From contig OU015661.1 in NCBI GenBank assembly GCA_907165275.2, forward strand, positions 3,851,501-3,915,500: a stretch of 64,000 nt of DNA, written 5' to 3'. The notes under the pieces are model-generated. The model saw nothing but the letters and a program-made list of their open reading frames with translations, was not told the DNA's origin and searched no databases. The DNA comes from Zygaena filipendulae (Eukaryota > Arthropoda > Insecta > Lepidoptera > Zygaenidae). Numbering within the stretch: position 1 is the first letter of the stretch; each line of letters begins with the position of its first letter. The translations under genes were made by a program, and so were the position numbers. Shown in pieces: positions 55,801 through 63,840 of the stretch.

Positions 55801-58800
55801 TCAGAGCAGCAATGGCACGTTCATCAACAACACCCGATGCTCCATATCCAAGGAGCCGGAGCCGCACGAGGTGTTCTCAGGAGATGTGGTGCAGTTCGGC
55901 ATACCGGTAGTCGAGAATGCAGCTAACTCGGAGAAGGTTCATATTTTTAACACTCTACCCAAATAGGGCCTTTATTCACTATGATCATAACAGATAACGC
56001 GCCGCAAAAAATATTATTCCCCTTTTGTTTAAAAAGGTGCACTTAAAAAAATACATTTATGTGTCTTATGGCATGCCTAACAATATTAAATTTCTGATAT
56101 AATATGTTGGCGGCTCGAGCGTTTGGGATTGTGTTTTTGGGACGTGCGTTGTGGTGTGGGCAAAGAATCTTGTTGGTCATAGTGAATAAGGGCGCTGGGT
56201 TGTTATAAGTTTAACGTATGTACCTGTGTGTCTATCTATGGCATCATACCTCCCAAGCGTCTGAACCGATTTTGATTTAGTTTTCTTATTATGAAAGGTG
56301 ACTTGATCGATAGTGATCTTAGTTATGATTTGAGAAAATCTGTTCAGCCGTTTGATTATTATCAGTGCTTTTCACTTGATGAATTGATGTGAGCATATTC
56401 CAAAGTATTCTGTTATTTCAATGATATTAGAAGAAGAAAGTAACCTTAAACTGTTGGGGTTTTTGAAATTTTATAAGTACTTAATAATAAATAATATGAC
56501 ATTTCACTACAGATTATTGTAAACGGTAATAAAGCCGGGTACTCATTAGCGAGCCGTAACTGTGTACAGTTGCACTTACTGTTTCAAAATATAGTGTGTA
56601 CCGTACTCACGAGGAGTACAAGCGCATCGATTTATGTAACTACCTACAATTGTGACAGGCATGGCCGGCTCGTCCGCACAACGCGTGTGTCCGTGGTTCG
56701 CGAGAGGCTGCGGTGCGTTTGCAGCGAGTGGTTTGATTTTTGTGCACGTATGCACTATAACCTTGTTACTGTACGTAACATCTCGCTAATGAGTACTCGG
56801 CTTAACAGAACGGTTGCACTCGACGTATGCGCCTCGCATACTTTTATCGAACGCTTGCGCCCGAGGCGCGTTAATGTGAAGGCGGTCAAAGATCGATGTG
56901 GTGTTATGCAAAAGTGTGCTTCTTTGTTTTTTTTTTTCACGTCGCATCGACGGTATTAGTTGTGCAGAGGAAGTGATAAGTGACACATTATGTATCTCAT
57001 TAGTCATTATATTATACATATACCTACTTAGAATATTAAAAAAAAGCCCTTATACCAGAGTACAATAATCCTATTTAATTCATGTCAAATTATAAAAACT
57101 AGTAGTGGGTCACGATCACCCGCTATTCTTATGAATGTGTAAATAAATATATGTATGTTTTTTTTTTTGTTTTTGTGACCACGAATGAATGTCTTTATGT
57201 GTACTGTACGTGTGTACTTCGTGTCCCTCTCTCCTCCTTCCGCCGTGTTCGAAATTGGCGGATTTTTTTACGGCACAAGATTATGTTAGATGTGAGGTGT
57301 AATTGTAATTTCATTACATATCAGCAGAACACATTCCCGCCCGTGGTGGCGCTGCTCAAGCTGTACCATCCGGACGGCAAGGAGGCGAAGCTCGCCTTCA
57401 ACCCGACCATGACCACGCCGTTGCATCTCAAAGAATTATATCAGCTCCACAACTTTGTACAGGTACATACCACATTATTATTATACTTAATATTACTGTG
57501 CTTTATGTTATCGCAATTTTTTTTATGTACATTATTATTGCTAATCTAAATAATTAAGTACAAGTAGATAGAGCGTAACCGTCATACTCCTACATTTTGT
57601 ATAGTGGTAAAAAGTCACGTCTCTTTTTATTCAAACTTGTCCTCCCATAGTACATACACTATATTATATAGACTTAAATTTATAATTTAATCATTTTGGA
57701 ACGACAGACAAAATTTTTCATTCGTTCAATCGTTCTGATTTCAACAGTATCGAATTAACCAACGGAAAAGAGATATCAACGCCGTAACATCTTGAAATCA
57801 CAAACAGACACTTCAGTTAATAATTGCATTTATTTAACTCGTTTAAAAGTGCGTGTCTTTCGTGTGGCGTGTCCCGTTGGCAGGAAGCGATACAGCGCGA
57901 GTCATCACTGGAGGCGCGGCTGCGCACGCTCCGCGAGTGCGTGGAGCGCACGCGCAGCGAGGCGCAAGCCTCGTGGGACCTGTTCGTGGGCGAGCAGCGG
58001 CTGCTGATGCGCGTGCACACGCTCGAGACCATGCTGGCGGTGGGCAAGCAGCCCGGCGCGCACCACATCGCGCAGCTGCTGGACGACAAAAGGAACTATC
58101 AGGTGGGCAGCCATCCATAAAATACGTCACAGGAATTTTTCGATTATTTCATCCCCTCCAGGGGCCCCGTTCTTTTCACAGGTGTTCAGATTTGTCAGCC
58201 CCTCAGCCCTCTGGTGTGCCGTTATACATTTTGCAATTTACATATTGGATTGATTAAATAAAAACAGCAGTTCCAAAATCTAATAAAAAAAAAACATTTT
58301 TTTTTTAATAAAATTAACATCAGATCTAATAGTGATGAGCAAACTTGGTCTTGGTCTTGCAATCTTGGTCTTAATCAAAACTATTACTTATTAGACTTGC
58401 AAGAACTAGTAATTATTATTAATGACGGTTGGGTCAGTCTTGATCTTGGTTGTTAGTTTAATATAGTCTATACTAAAATTGCAAGAAGACCAAGAGCAAT
58501 TTCGCTCATCACCAAAATCGAACAATTTAGAAAATTTTCTAAACAACAAACTATGTGATGTAACGTCACCAAGCTTAGGACACCTCCCACCCCGTGTTAC
58601 ACAATGTCTCACTTCATTGACGTAACTTATAGATGGAACCTTACGTCAGAGTGTCGTATTTATGGTATAAACGCCAACTCGAACTAGATATATATGCAAA
58701 CAAGATGTGCCACGTGCCTCCCTCACTGCTATGGAAAACAAAGAAGACAGAGCGTTTGTATTGATATTTATGGACTTTTACAATTTCGCTGTTTTTGCCA

Positions 58801-61711
58801 GCTGGCACTGCGATAGCTCGTTACGTGAAAAATGTGATGATTGAGTAGACTATACTATAATAGCTATTCCTCGCGGTTATAAAAGAAAAAAAAGAAAAAG
58901 AAAAAGAAAAGGAAAAGAAGTACCCTATGTCCTTCTCGGTACCTCTGACAACGCGTAGTATGCAAAATTCAATGTCCATATTTTTCCGAAACTTCCGACA
59001 CTTATCGTGTTGTTTCAACCAATTTTCACAAAACTTTGACAAATTAAATACCTACACATTCCTCATGAATCACTCTAGTTATTGGTAAAAATCGCAAGAA
59101 AATCCGTTCAGTAGTTTTTTGAATTTATCGCGAACAGACAGATAGACACACAGACAGACGCGGCGAAGGACTTTATAGTGATATACATTACACAGGAATT
59201 ATCAGGTGAGAATCCAATATTTACGTATTTCGAGTGTTACGAATATTGTGCGTATACACTATGAAATAAATTCTGATTTCAAAGACCAACTCCTCTGCTG
59301 TGGGCATTTTCTGGTTTGATAGACTATTATTATCTATGGTAGGTACGGTTAGATATCGCGTGTTCTTTAATTTTAATCTCCTTTTTGCAATTCTGGACAT
59401 GAAAATTATAAGGTCGGATCTCAACATCCGACCAAACTTAGTGTTAAAAAGTAATTTGGTCGGATTTTGAGATCTGACCTCATGCTTTTCTTGTCCAGAA
59501 TTATAACTTGTAAAATACCTCTGATAAAATTGTCTTTCTTCTATTATTGGTTGAATAATGTAACCAATAGTGAACTTTCATTATAACCAATACAAAAATA
59601 CGACTTCTCACCGTGTTCCCTTCAGGAGGTGGCTCAGGAGTCGTTGAGGGCGGCGCACGAGCAGCGGCTGGCGCTGGAAGAGTCGCTCGAGCGCCGCAGC
59701 CGCGAGGCGACCGCTCTGCACCAGCACAACTGCACGCTGCGCCTCGCCGCAAACAACGCACTCGCCGAGCTGCAGGTGCGCGCTGCCTGCACGAGTACAC
59801 GCTACCTGCCCCACCTGCCCCCTTGGCCAAGTTGACAATAGACTGTCGTTACCGCTATAGGAAACCAAGCAACGTATCGTCATGTCACGTGGCGGGTGGG
59901 TTATAGATTGAAGGAATAATAATAGGGATTGGACCAAGGGGGCTGTAGTGCAGTGCCAACATCATTTTAAACTTCAGTTCCATCGTCGGTGAAGGCACAT
60001 AGTTGACAGCCCTTTTGTCACACCCTCGATCCTCAGAGGAAACTGGGAACCGACCTAAACGTGAAATTTTAAGTAATTTGTAACAGGATGGGGCCTGAAA
60101 TTCAGCGCAGTCTGGTGGAAAACCCATTTCTTCTTGCTACTCGAATACTCTAGAATATTATAACATCAAGATTTTAATTTATGCTGGTAAATAAAAAAAT
60201 CTTTGGTTATTATTCATTGTTATTGTTACCATGTGTGCATGTTTGTATGCTTTCAGAAACTGGCGGCGCGCTGCGAGCGCAAGATGTGCGCCGCGCGACT
60301 CGCCATTGCGGCCGCCGAAGAGCGCGAGCGTGCCGTGCGGGACCAGCTGCCGCTTGCCGTACGTACTTGCACACTCAACAGCTCGTTCCCACTTGTCGGA
60401 TGTCGGATCCGGATTTTAATCGGATGTCGGCGCCTCTGTTCACACTTGTCGGTTGTTGGACACGATCGAAGCTGGCGCCAACACAACAACTCTGCAGGCT
60501 CTCTGAGGGCTCGGAAAACAGCCGACATTTCTTATCGGCGACGATACAAAATCTGTTTCCGACAAGTGTGATTAGCTTCATATAAAATGTTCTGCCACTG
60601 GAGCATCCGATTAATATCCGGACCCGACACCCTAAAAGTGGGAACGGGTTGTTACACTGCGTTCCGAAACTACACACTCTGTGTGTTGTCGCGGTTAGAC
60701 GGCAAAAAAGAGGGGATTTCGTGTGCACTCCGGTGTGATGTTTCAGAATGAAGCTGTACTACGAGTCCACACCGGATTTCCGTTACAGCTTACTTAAACC
60801 AACCAATAGCTTAAGCGAACCAATTCAACTATCTACTGTTACTACCTTTTTAGCTCAGAGAGCAAACCTTGCTATAGAACTCTACAGTAAAAAAACAAAA
60901 CGATTGATATGTAAAACATGAGGATGAGGCAATAGGCGTAGGCCTACGTTTGTTTGGGCCACAAAATAAAGATTCTCTACTCAGTTGAGTATGAATAAAA
61001 CATATGAAAATCAGTGTCGCCAGCTGATTTTCGCACACCAAAAGCTACGGGTCATGAATGTATATGAATTACGAATATTCATTAACGTAGTGAAATATAT
61101 AAGACGCCGTTTTATGAATAGTGCGTGGAATATTGAAGAAAATATATTGAGGATGCTAGGCAAAGACAAATTTAGTAAAAAAATTCATCAACTCAAATAA
61201 AAATCTATACATACAACTAAAATTGAAGTGTCTGTTTGTAATTCCAAATTAACAGCTTTCCACTAAATGCATATGAAAGTATATACATACGGTACTTGCA
61301 TAAAAAAAACAATTTTTAAATTTTTTTGTCTGATGGTTGTCTGTCTGTTTGTTCCGGGCGTAATCTCTGAAACGGCTGGACTGATTTTAACGGGACTTTC
61401 ACTGGCAGATAGCTGATGTTATAAGGAGTAACTATTGGACTGATTTCAAAAATTCTTTCACTATTACAATTCTACGTAAATAGGCTATATTATAACCCGG
61501 AATTCCCGTGGGAACAGCTATTTAATAATTAATATGTAATTATATTCTTTTCTGCCAGTGTTCGGTGCAGAACGGCGAGGCGAGAATGCTCATCGTGAGC
61601 ACCGACAGCAACCGGGTGGCGGAGGCGCGGCGCGGCGGCTCGCTCGAGGACGCGGTGCGCGCGCTGCCCGACTACGTCAAGCTGCTGCTGCCCAACCACC
61701 TCCTGAACAAG
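43661..61711 (+). CDS. Slmap: Slmap homologue, FHA plus coiled coil (partial, 3' end beyond window)
   Basis: SLMAP is a tail-anchored FHA protein of the STRIPAK phosphatase-kinase complex. Its FHA domain recruits phosphorylated MST/Hippo kinase, so the complex restrains Hippo signalling. Eight exons are visible: 43661-43852, 50221-50337, 55796-55936, 57328-57462, 57884-58102, 59626-59775, 60257-60358 and 61559-61711. They encode 403 residues so far. The FHA core contains IGRN (65-68), the phosphothreonine-binding SRHH (87-90) and SSNGTFIN (107-114). Coiled coil follows from about residue 196. The exon 5 pattern SW..L....RLL.R is also SLMAP-like. The later coiled coil and membrane anchor must lie right of the window. 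Identification rests on domain order and conserved motifs. Confidence 0.87.
44010..44145 (-). pseudogene. LINE reverse transcriptase C-terminal scrap
   Basis: The minus strand reads [20 protein letters not shown], similar to the C-terminal tail of RTE-like reverse transcriptases (a TW..D......W..MGEAFA pattern). Short and interrupted, in Slmap intron 1. Confidence 0.45.
44460..44516. repeat. (CT)n microsatellite
   Basis: An imperfect CTCTCT run of about 55 bases in Slmap intron 1. Confidence 0.9.
44630..45300 (-). pseudogene. Jockey-like LINE reverse transcriptase remnant
   Basis: On the minus strand, broken frames read ...[75 protein letters not shown] and [10 protein letters not shown]. 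This is the order of the C-terminal reverse transcriptase and tail of Jockey-clade ORF2. Several stops interrupt it. It sits antisense in Slmap intron 1. Confidence 0.75.
45345..45613 (+). mobile_element. tRNA-derived SINE, full copy
   Basis: Pol III A box (GATTGGCGCAATGGTC) and B box (GGTTCCGGGTTCAATTCC) at the head, a shared body (TTTGTGTGATGAACAC, CCAGTCTGGGTGT), an expanded TA run at 45461-45482, and an (ATT)n tail at 45598-45613. Same family as 10080-10372. In Slmap intron 1. Confidence 0.8.
45614..46188. other. Slmap intron 1, no gene seen
   Basis: AT-rich. Nothing recognised. Confidence 0.5.
46189..46556 (+). mobile_element. Mini-Helitron-like element with internal duplication
   Basis: A then TCCCTACTAATATTTTAAAA, CTCTGTCTGGCTGTCTGTCA, the ACATAGGGT...CCCGGA module twice, hairpin CCGCGGGTGAAACCGCGGGT and CTAG before T. 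Flanks read ATAAACCGG..CAAA on both sides. Confidence 0.75.
46578..46814. mobile_element. TGGACGCAGATAAGCAATA MITE, copy 1
   Basis: Terminal inverted repeat TGGACGCAGATAAGCAATA against TATTGCTTATCTATGTCCA. GGTTAACCC and CCAGTGTGGG lie near the right end. The same internal order (GATTTATTGAGAGTTAG, TTTTTTAATTATAGGTTTAC, CTCAAAATTTCTCCAGTGT) occurs in two further copies. Confidence 0.82.
46815..48245. other. Slmap intron 1, no gene seen
   Basis: Contains a CpG-richer patch at 47400-47600 (GCGTCGCGTCGCGTCGCTGT) and a mini-Helitron-like scrap at 48065-48175. No coding domain found. Confidence 0.45.
48246..48565 (+). mobile_element. Mini-Helitron-like element, subfamily C
   Basis: A then TCTTTATATATAAATGGCAA, CTACTGAACGGATTTCGCTG, CGGACGAAGTCGCGAGTAAA then AGCTAG before T. 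Lacks the CCGCGGGTGAAACC hairpin, so its 3' end type differs from subfamilies A and B. Confidence 0.65.
48588..48965. mobile_element. Mini-Helitron-like fragments
   Basis: A plus fragment (AGGACATAGGTACTTTATCC), AT-rich filler, then CCGCGGTTTCACCCGCGG..CAGCTAGT and a minus fragment with CCCGCGGGAATTCCGCG. Order and orientation are mixed. Confidence 0.5.
49373..49533 (+). mobile_element. Mini-Helitron-like element carrying (GGAT)n
   Basis: TCCTACTAATATTATAAACG, nine or so GGAT units, CACGCAAAAACTACTGGAGC, CCCGGAATTCCCGTGGGAAC, and a CTAG end at 49530-49533. A microsatellite inside the 5' half is typical of this family. Confidence 0.7.
50221..50337 (+). CDS. Slmap: Slmap exon 2 (FHA core)
   Basis: 117 nt, 39 codons, phase 0. 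Residues 65-103 include IGRNVYR and the FHA binding loop [14 protein letters not shown]. The acceptor is GGTTACAG and the donor is GTAAGT. No ATG-started frame is long enough to stand out here; the exon was found by joining Slmap phases. Confidence 0.92.
50437..50581. mobile_element. Short element with AACCGACTTCCA / TGGAAGTCGGTT ends
   Basis: AAAACCGACTTCCATAAACA at the left, CTTTTTGGAAGTCGGTTAAA at the right. Fragments of the family recur at 9693-9725, 18525-18550 and 31635-31690. Starts 100 bases after Slmap exon 2. Confidence 0.65.
50582..51589. other. Slmap intron 2, no gene seen
   Basis: AT-rich, with a CpG-richer patch at 50990-51070 and a decayed Helitron-type scrap near 51255-51300. 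Nothing else. Confidence 0.45.
51590..51740 (+). mobile_element. Second tRNA-like SINE family
   Basis: A box TGGTCTAGTTCTAGTTGG and B box GGGCTCGATCCCTGC, about 35 bases apart, are followed by a non-tRNA body ending in T-rich sequence. It differs from the 45345 family. In Slmap intron 2. Confidence 0.55.
51707..52588. repeat. Inverted 20-bp word flanking the 52-kb remnant
   Basis: GATGCCATGTTAAATTATTT at 51707-51726 recurs inverted at 52569-52588. It brackets the LTR-like remnant and suggests two copies of one repeat in opposite orientation. Confidence 0.5.
51745..51971. mobile_element. TGGACGCAGATAAGCAATA MITE, copy 2
   Basis: TGGACGTAGATAAGCAATAA at the left and TATTGCTTATCTATGTCCA at the right, with the shared interior. 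In Slmap intron 2. Confidence 0.82.
52005..52600 (-). mobile_element. LTR-retrotransposon-like remnant (PBS- and PPT-like sites)
   Basis: On the minus strand, a possible primer-binding site TGGTGACCCCGACGTGATT follows ...ACTACACA near 52470. About 210 bases later a purine run (CTTGGGAGGGAG) directly precedes TGTGGCGACCC near 52238, like a polypurine tract before a 3' LTR. The putative flanking LTRs are not visibly similar to each other, and no gag, pol or env frame is present. The call is therefore tentative. Confidence 0.4.
52619..52887 (-). mobile_element. Mini-Helitron-like element
   Basis: A decayed CTAA end, hairpin CCCCGCGGTTTCACCTGCGT, AATTCTCGCAGGAACTTC, ending TGTGACACGAGATTTTTATA. 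Its body matches the minus copy at 20052-20244. Confidence 0.65.
52888..53045 (-). mobile_element. Mini-Helitron-like element
   Basis: CTAG at 52888-52891, GAGTTTCGGAATTCCCGCAG, AACATCAGCTATCTGCCCCT, AAAATCGGTTCAGCCGCTCA. Directly follows the previous one, same orientation. Confidence 0.6.
53046..54624. other. Slmap intron 2, no gene seen
   Basis: AT-rich. Nothing recognised. Confidence 0.5.
54625..54860. mobile_element. TGGACGCAGATAAGCAATA MITE, copy 3
   Basis: TTGGACGCAGATAAGCAATA ... TATTGCTTATCTATGTCCAA. The flanks AAT / ATT extend the inverted repeat. In Slmap intron 2, 0.9 kb before exon 3. Confidence 0.82.
54935..55015 (+). mobile_element. tRNA-derived SINE tail fragment
   Basis: Matches the 3' part of the 45345 SINE (TTAGTGTGGGATCAAGTAGA, then TGTTGTGAA.TGGATT) and ends in an (ATT)n microsatellite at 54985-55010. 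The head is missing. Confidence 0.65.
55140..55795. other. Slmap intron 2 end, no gene seen
   Basis: AT-rich, then a GC-richer 120 bases just before exon 3. No other exon seen. Confidence 0.45.
55796..55936 (+). CDS. Slmap: Slmap exon 3 ([11 protein letters not shown] loop)
   Basis: 141 nt, 47 codons, phase 0, residues 104-150: [12 protein letters not shown] ... [20 protein letters not shown]. The acceptor is GTTCGCAG. The donor is GTTCAT, a weak site. Without splicing the frame runs only 13 more codons to a stop, which could give a truncated isoform, but the family alignment favours splicing. Confidence 0.9.
56533..56802. mobile_element. Harbinger-like MITE, TAA target duplication
   Basis: Left AGCCGGGTACTCATTAGCGA against right TCGCTAATGAGTACTCGGCT, flanked by TAA (56530-56532, 56803-56805). 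Inner GTACAG/CTGTAC also pair. In Slmap intron 3. The open frame across it is fortuitous. Confidence 0.82.
57328..57462 (+). CDS. Slmap: Slmap exon 4 (end of FHA region)
   Basis: 135 nt, 45 codons, phase 0, residues 151-195: [20 protein letters not shown] ... [17 protein letters not shown] corresponds to the IKLFLPDG of vertebrate SLMAP. The acceptor is a NAGNAG (CAGCAG), so a version with one extra Gln starting at 57325 is possible. The donor is GTACAT. Confidence 0.9.
57884..58102 (+). CDS. Slmap: Slmap exon 5 (first coiled coil)
   Basis: 219 nt, 73 codons, phase 0, residues 196-268: [20 protein letters not shown] ... [19 protein letters not shown] ... LLDDKRNYQ. Heptad-like and highly GC-rich. 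The acceptor is TTGGCAG and the donor is GTGGGC. Several long frames on both strands here are shadows of this GC-rich exon. Confidence 0.9.
58331..58512. mobile_element. MITE with GTGATGAGC...CTTGGTCTT ends
   Basis: GTGATGAGCAAACTTGGTCT at the left faces a right end whose complement reads GGTGATGAGCGAAATTGCTC then TTGGTCTTCTTGC. CTTGGTCTT recurs inside. hAT-like in appearance, target duplication unclear. In Slmap intron 5. Confidence 0.65.
58858..59190 (-). mobile_element. Decayed mini-Helitron-like fragments
   Basis: An (AAAAG)n expansion at 58883-58919 within a fragment with TACCCTATGTCCTTCTC, then a second fragment with TCCGTTCAGTAGTTTTTTGA, ATTTATCGCGAACAGACAGA. Confidence 0.55.
59391..59501. 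repeat. Palindromic element with about 48-bp arms
   Basis: ATTCTGGACATGAAAA..AAGGTCGGATCTCAACATCC faces its complement GGATTTTGAGATCTGACCTC..CTTTTCTTGTCCAGAAT. Ends 125 bases before Slmap exon 6. Confidence 0.78.
59626..59775 (+). CDS. Slmap: Slmap exon 6 (coiled coil)
   Basis: 150 nt, 50 codons, phase 0, residues 269-318: [20 protein letters not shown] ... [13 protein letters not shown]. The acceptor is CCTTCAG and the donor is GTGCGC. It follows the KRNYQ of exon 5, as vertebrate SLMAP has KHNYE...AKESLRRVL. Confidence 0.89.
60257..60358 (+). CDS. Slmap: Slmap exon 7 (coiled coil)
   Basis: 102 nt, 34 codons, phase 0, residues 319-352: [20 protein letters not shown] then [14 protein letters not shown]. 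The acceptor is GCTTTCAG and the donor is GTACGT. An inserted MITE begins only 18 bases past the donor. Confidence 0.84.
60376..60653. mobile_element. MITE 18 bp downstream of Slmap exon 7
   Basis: Ends CGTTCCCACTT..TCCGGATTTTAATCGGATG and a complementary right arm (CATCCGATTAATATCCGGA .. AAGTGGGAACG). ACACT flanks both sides (60371-60375, 60654-60658), a possible target duplication. CACTTGTCGG recurs inside. Confidence 0.75.
60659..61317. other. Slmap intron 7, no gene seen
   Basis: A 71-codon frame at 60985-61200 has no recognised domain, no splice context and an ordinary AT-rich composition. It is not called as a gene. Confidence 0.45.
61318..61523 (+). mobile_element. Decayed mini-Helitron-like fragments
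   Basis: GTCTGTCTGTTTGTTCCGGG, AACGGGACTTTCACTGGCAG, AACCCGGAATTCCCGTGGGA then ACAGCTATT. Ends 35 bases before Slmap exon 8. Confidence 0.55.
61559..61711 (+). CDS. Slmap: Slmap exon 8 (last exon in window)
   Basis: 153 nt, 51 codons, phase 0, residues 353-403: [20 protein letters not shown] ... [16 protein letters not shown]. The acceptor is TCTGCCAG and the donor is GTACCC. It departs from the vertebrate SLMAP sequence I can recall, so exon order is firm but its counterpart elsewhere is uncertain. Confidence 0.78.
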
Positions 61712-62009
61712 GTACCCGCGGCGTGGGGGAGGGAGGGGGGGAGAATATTTAGCAGCTGTAGGTGCAGTGTGTCTCAATCGGTTTCGTTATTTAAATATAA
61801 TAATAATAATATGTAACCCTTTCACCGCCATGCTAAGACTAAGAAAATGGCGTAGCGTAGGTAACTAGCACCCGGTGCGGATCCCTAATTTGCCGCTCTC
61901 TTAAACTAGTAACAGACGATCCAACTTGGTTGGATCCAACCCAATTACCGCCGTCGTGCCAACCGTTCCGACATTGCTACAGACGTACCGACGGTTGGGC
62001 ATCCAACCG

Positions 62010-62240
62010 TCATTTGCCTATGCACTGAAGAAGTGTACGGACGTCATGCCGCCTGCTCTTAAAACTTTCAAACAAAATTGTATAAGCTTGATTTCTCAAG
62101 TAATTTTTATTTGTTAAATCCCACAAACAGGGAAAGTCTTTATATAGTTCTAATAACTTCACAGTTATGTCGCGTTCAGAGTTTTGCTCCATCGTCGTCG
62201 CGTCGTACTTATTTATAATAATACTAGCTGTCCCCCGCGA
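62010..62240 (-). pseudogene. MADF-domain fragment (possible Harbinger second ORF)
   Basis: The frame reads ...ITVKLLELYKDFPCLWDLTN then KNYLRNQAYTILFESF. The spacing LxELYKxFPCLWDxxxxxYxxxxxR is the MADF DNA-binding signature. Such proteins are encoded as an accessory frame by PIF/Harbinger transposons and are also host regulators. The frame is short and appears truncated after helix 2; a Helitron-like insertion lies just upstream. Confidence 0.5.
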
Positions 62241-62500
62241 TTTCATCCGCCGTAATTTCGGAGTTCCCGCAGGAATTCCGGGAAATAGTAGGTACTCTAT
62301 GTCCTTCTTTGTACCCGTGACAGTAGTTCACAGTGATTAACTGTTCCCCGCATTAGTGCCGGAGTTCCCGCGGGAATTCCGGGATAAAAACTATCCTACC
62401 TTTTAAGTTTGACCATATTATAAAAGGTTACAAAATTTTATCAAAATTAGTTCAGCAGTTTGGGAGTCCATCGCGGACAAAGTATAGGAATAATTACATA
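62224..62500 (-). mobile_element. Mini-Helitron-like pair nested in the TIR element
   Basis: Reverse CTAG at 62224-62227, hairpin CCCCCGCGATTTCATCCGCC, AGTTCCCGCAGGAATTCCGG, then a second TTCCCGCGGGAATTCCGGGA module near 62363. Confidence 0.6.
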
Positions 62501-62627
62501 TATACATATATTAAAACAAATTATTATCAGGCATGAAGTAATAAACTAATATGCATCTTATAACATCGACTTTAAGAAGTTTTTAGTTAAATTTTATTAA
62601 AAGTAATCAAAATTAAAAAAAAAAAAT

Positions 62628-62773
62628 CTCTAGTTTGTGAGAACACAGACAATGTTGCAAATAAAAGTTGAATGACATAGGGGAAACACACGTTATTTAT
62701 CGTTCATTTATTTAGTGTTAAAATCACAGTAATCTTTAATTTGCAACATTATTTGTGTGCCCACAAATTAGAG
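62628..62773. mobile_element. Short MITE nested in the TIR element
   Basis: CTCTAGTTTGTGAGAACACA..AATGTTGCAAAT at the left faces the complement of ATTTGCAACATTATTTGTGT..CACAAATTAGAG at the right. Confidence 0.7.
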
Positions 62774-63331
62774 AAAAAGTGTTTTTTTTATTATTATTTT
62801 AAATAAAATTTAATAATTTAATTACAAACTTTTAAAGTGTTAAAAGATGTATATTAATTTATTACTTCAAGTCTAATTATTATTTGTTTTAATATATATA
62901 CGTAATTATTTCTATACTCTGCCTTTTTATGTTCCGCTAATTCTGCCGGTGTGTATATTAAGTTTGTTTTTAACATCGAAATAATAAGTATTACGTAGTT
63001 GTAAGTTGTACGTAGTACTTATCATTTACTTTTTTCCTACTTTTCGTCAGCGCTCGGCGGCGTTTCGAATGCGACTGAGACACATCGGTTGGATCGTTTG
63101 CCTCCACACGTACCAATTTGGTTGGACGGTTGGCCTGTCGGGTGCGTCGGCGAGCCGACCACGTCCAACCGGTATTAATAATAATAATGTTGGACCAACT
63201 ACCCTATACACGTTCCGATTTGGTCGTGGTCGGGCGGTTGGATCCAACCAAGTTGGGTCGTCTGTTACTAGTATTATTTTTGCAATTGATCATAAAAAAC
63301 ACCAACCTATAAAGTGAAAATTATAATATAA

Positions 63332-63361
63332 TGTCAACAAATAAGTAATTATTTGTTGACA
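63332..63361. repeat. Perfect 13-bp stem hairpin
   Basis: TGTCAACAAATAA, loop GTAA, TTATTTGTTGACA. Confidence 0.85.
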
Positions 63362-63840
63362 ATGGATACAGTAACGACAACAAAAAAATTTACGAAAAAC
63401 ATTGAAGGAAATCAACTTTATTTAGTTATTTTTCTCTTTTTCTTTAACTGCCACCTGTGAAATGCCGCCCCCGTCAAAGTGCCGCCCGGGGCGCACCGCA
63501 CCCGCTGCCCCCGCTACGCTACTTGAGACAATTTTGGGGGTTTTTTTGGTTAATGTGATTAATGTTATGTAATAGGGTACTTGCATATTTTTTTTTCAGT
63601 CTATTTTAAAGATATATGGCCTACTTAAACAAAGCAAGAAAAAGAAAAAAATATATGCATAAATTAATGAAATAGAGCGTTTCAAAGTTCCTACCGCCTT
63701 ACCTTGCCACCGAAACACGGAATGACGTCACTTGTTCAAAATTACGCCTTATTAATCTATGATAGAAATGTCACTGTCGTATTGACAGGGTCATGTGACA
63801 CCGACAGACAGATAACTTCAATATCCAAAAGCGAAATTAA
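63362..63840. other. Slmap intron 8, no gene seen
   Basis: Includes a GC-rich patch at 63455-63520 (GAAATGCCGCCCCCGTCAAA, GTGCCGCCCGGGGCGCACCG) of unknown nature, and GAATGACGTCACTTG near 63719. Confidence 0.45.

Larger units (their letters stand above)
61905..63272. mobile_element. Terminal-inverted-repeat transposon with MADF-like ORF remnant
   Basis: ACTAGTAACAGACGA.CCAAC then TTGGTTGGATCCAACC at 61905-61941 is repeated inverted at 63236-63272, about 37 bp with one mismatch, bounding 1.37 kb. TTA-like words flank it. The interior carries GTTGG/CCAAC-rich subterminal repeats, the MADF-like frame at 62010-62246, a minus mini-Helitron and a nested MITE. Confidence 0.7.

Noticed and set aside
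56570..56959. 129-codon plus-strand frame
   Set aside because: Crosses the terminal repeat of a TAA-flanked MITE and has no domain.
57843..58257. Several 70-134 codon frames overlapping Slmap exon 5
   Set aside because: Arginine/alanine-rich shadows of a GC-rich exon; they cross the splice sites.
60985..61200. 71-codon plus-strand frame in Slmap intron 7
   Set aside because: No domain or family resemblance, and AT-rich composition typical of the intron.
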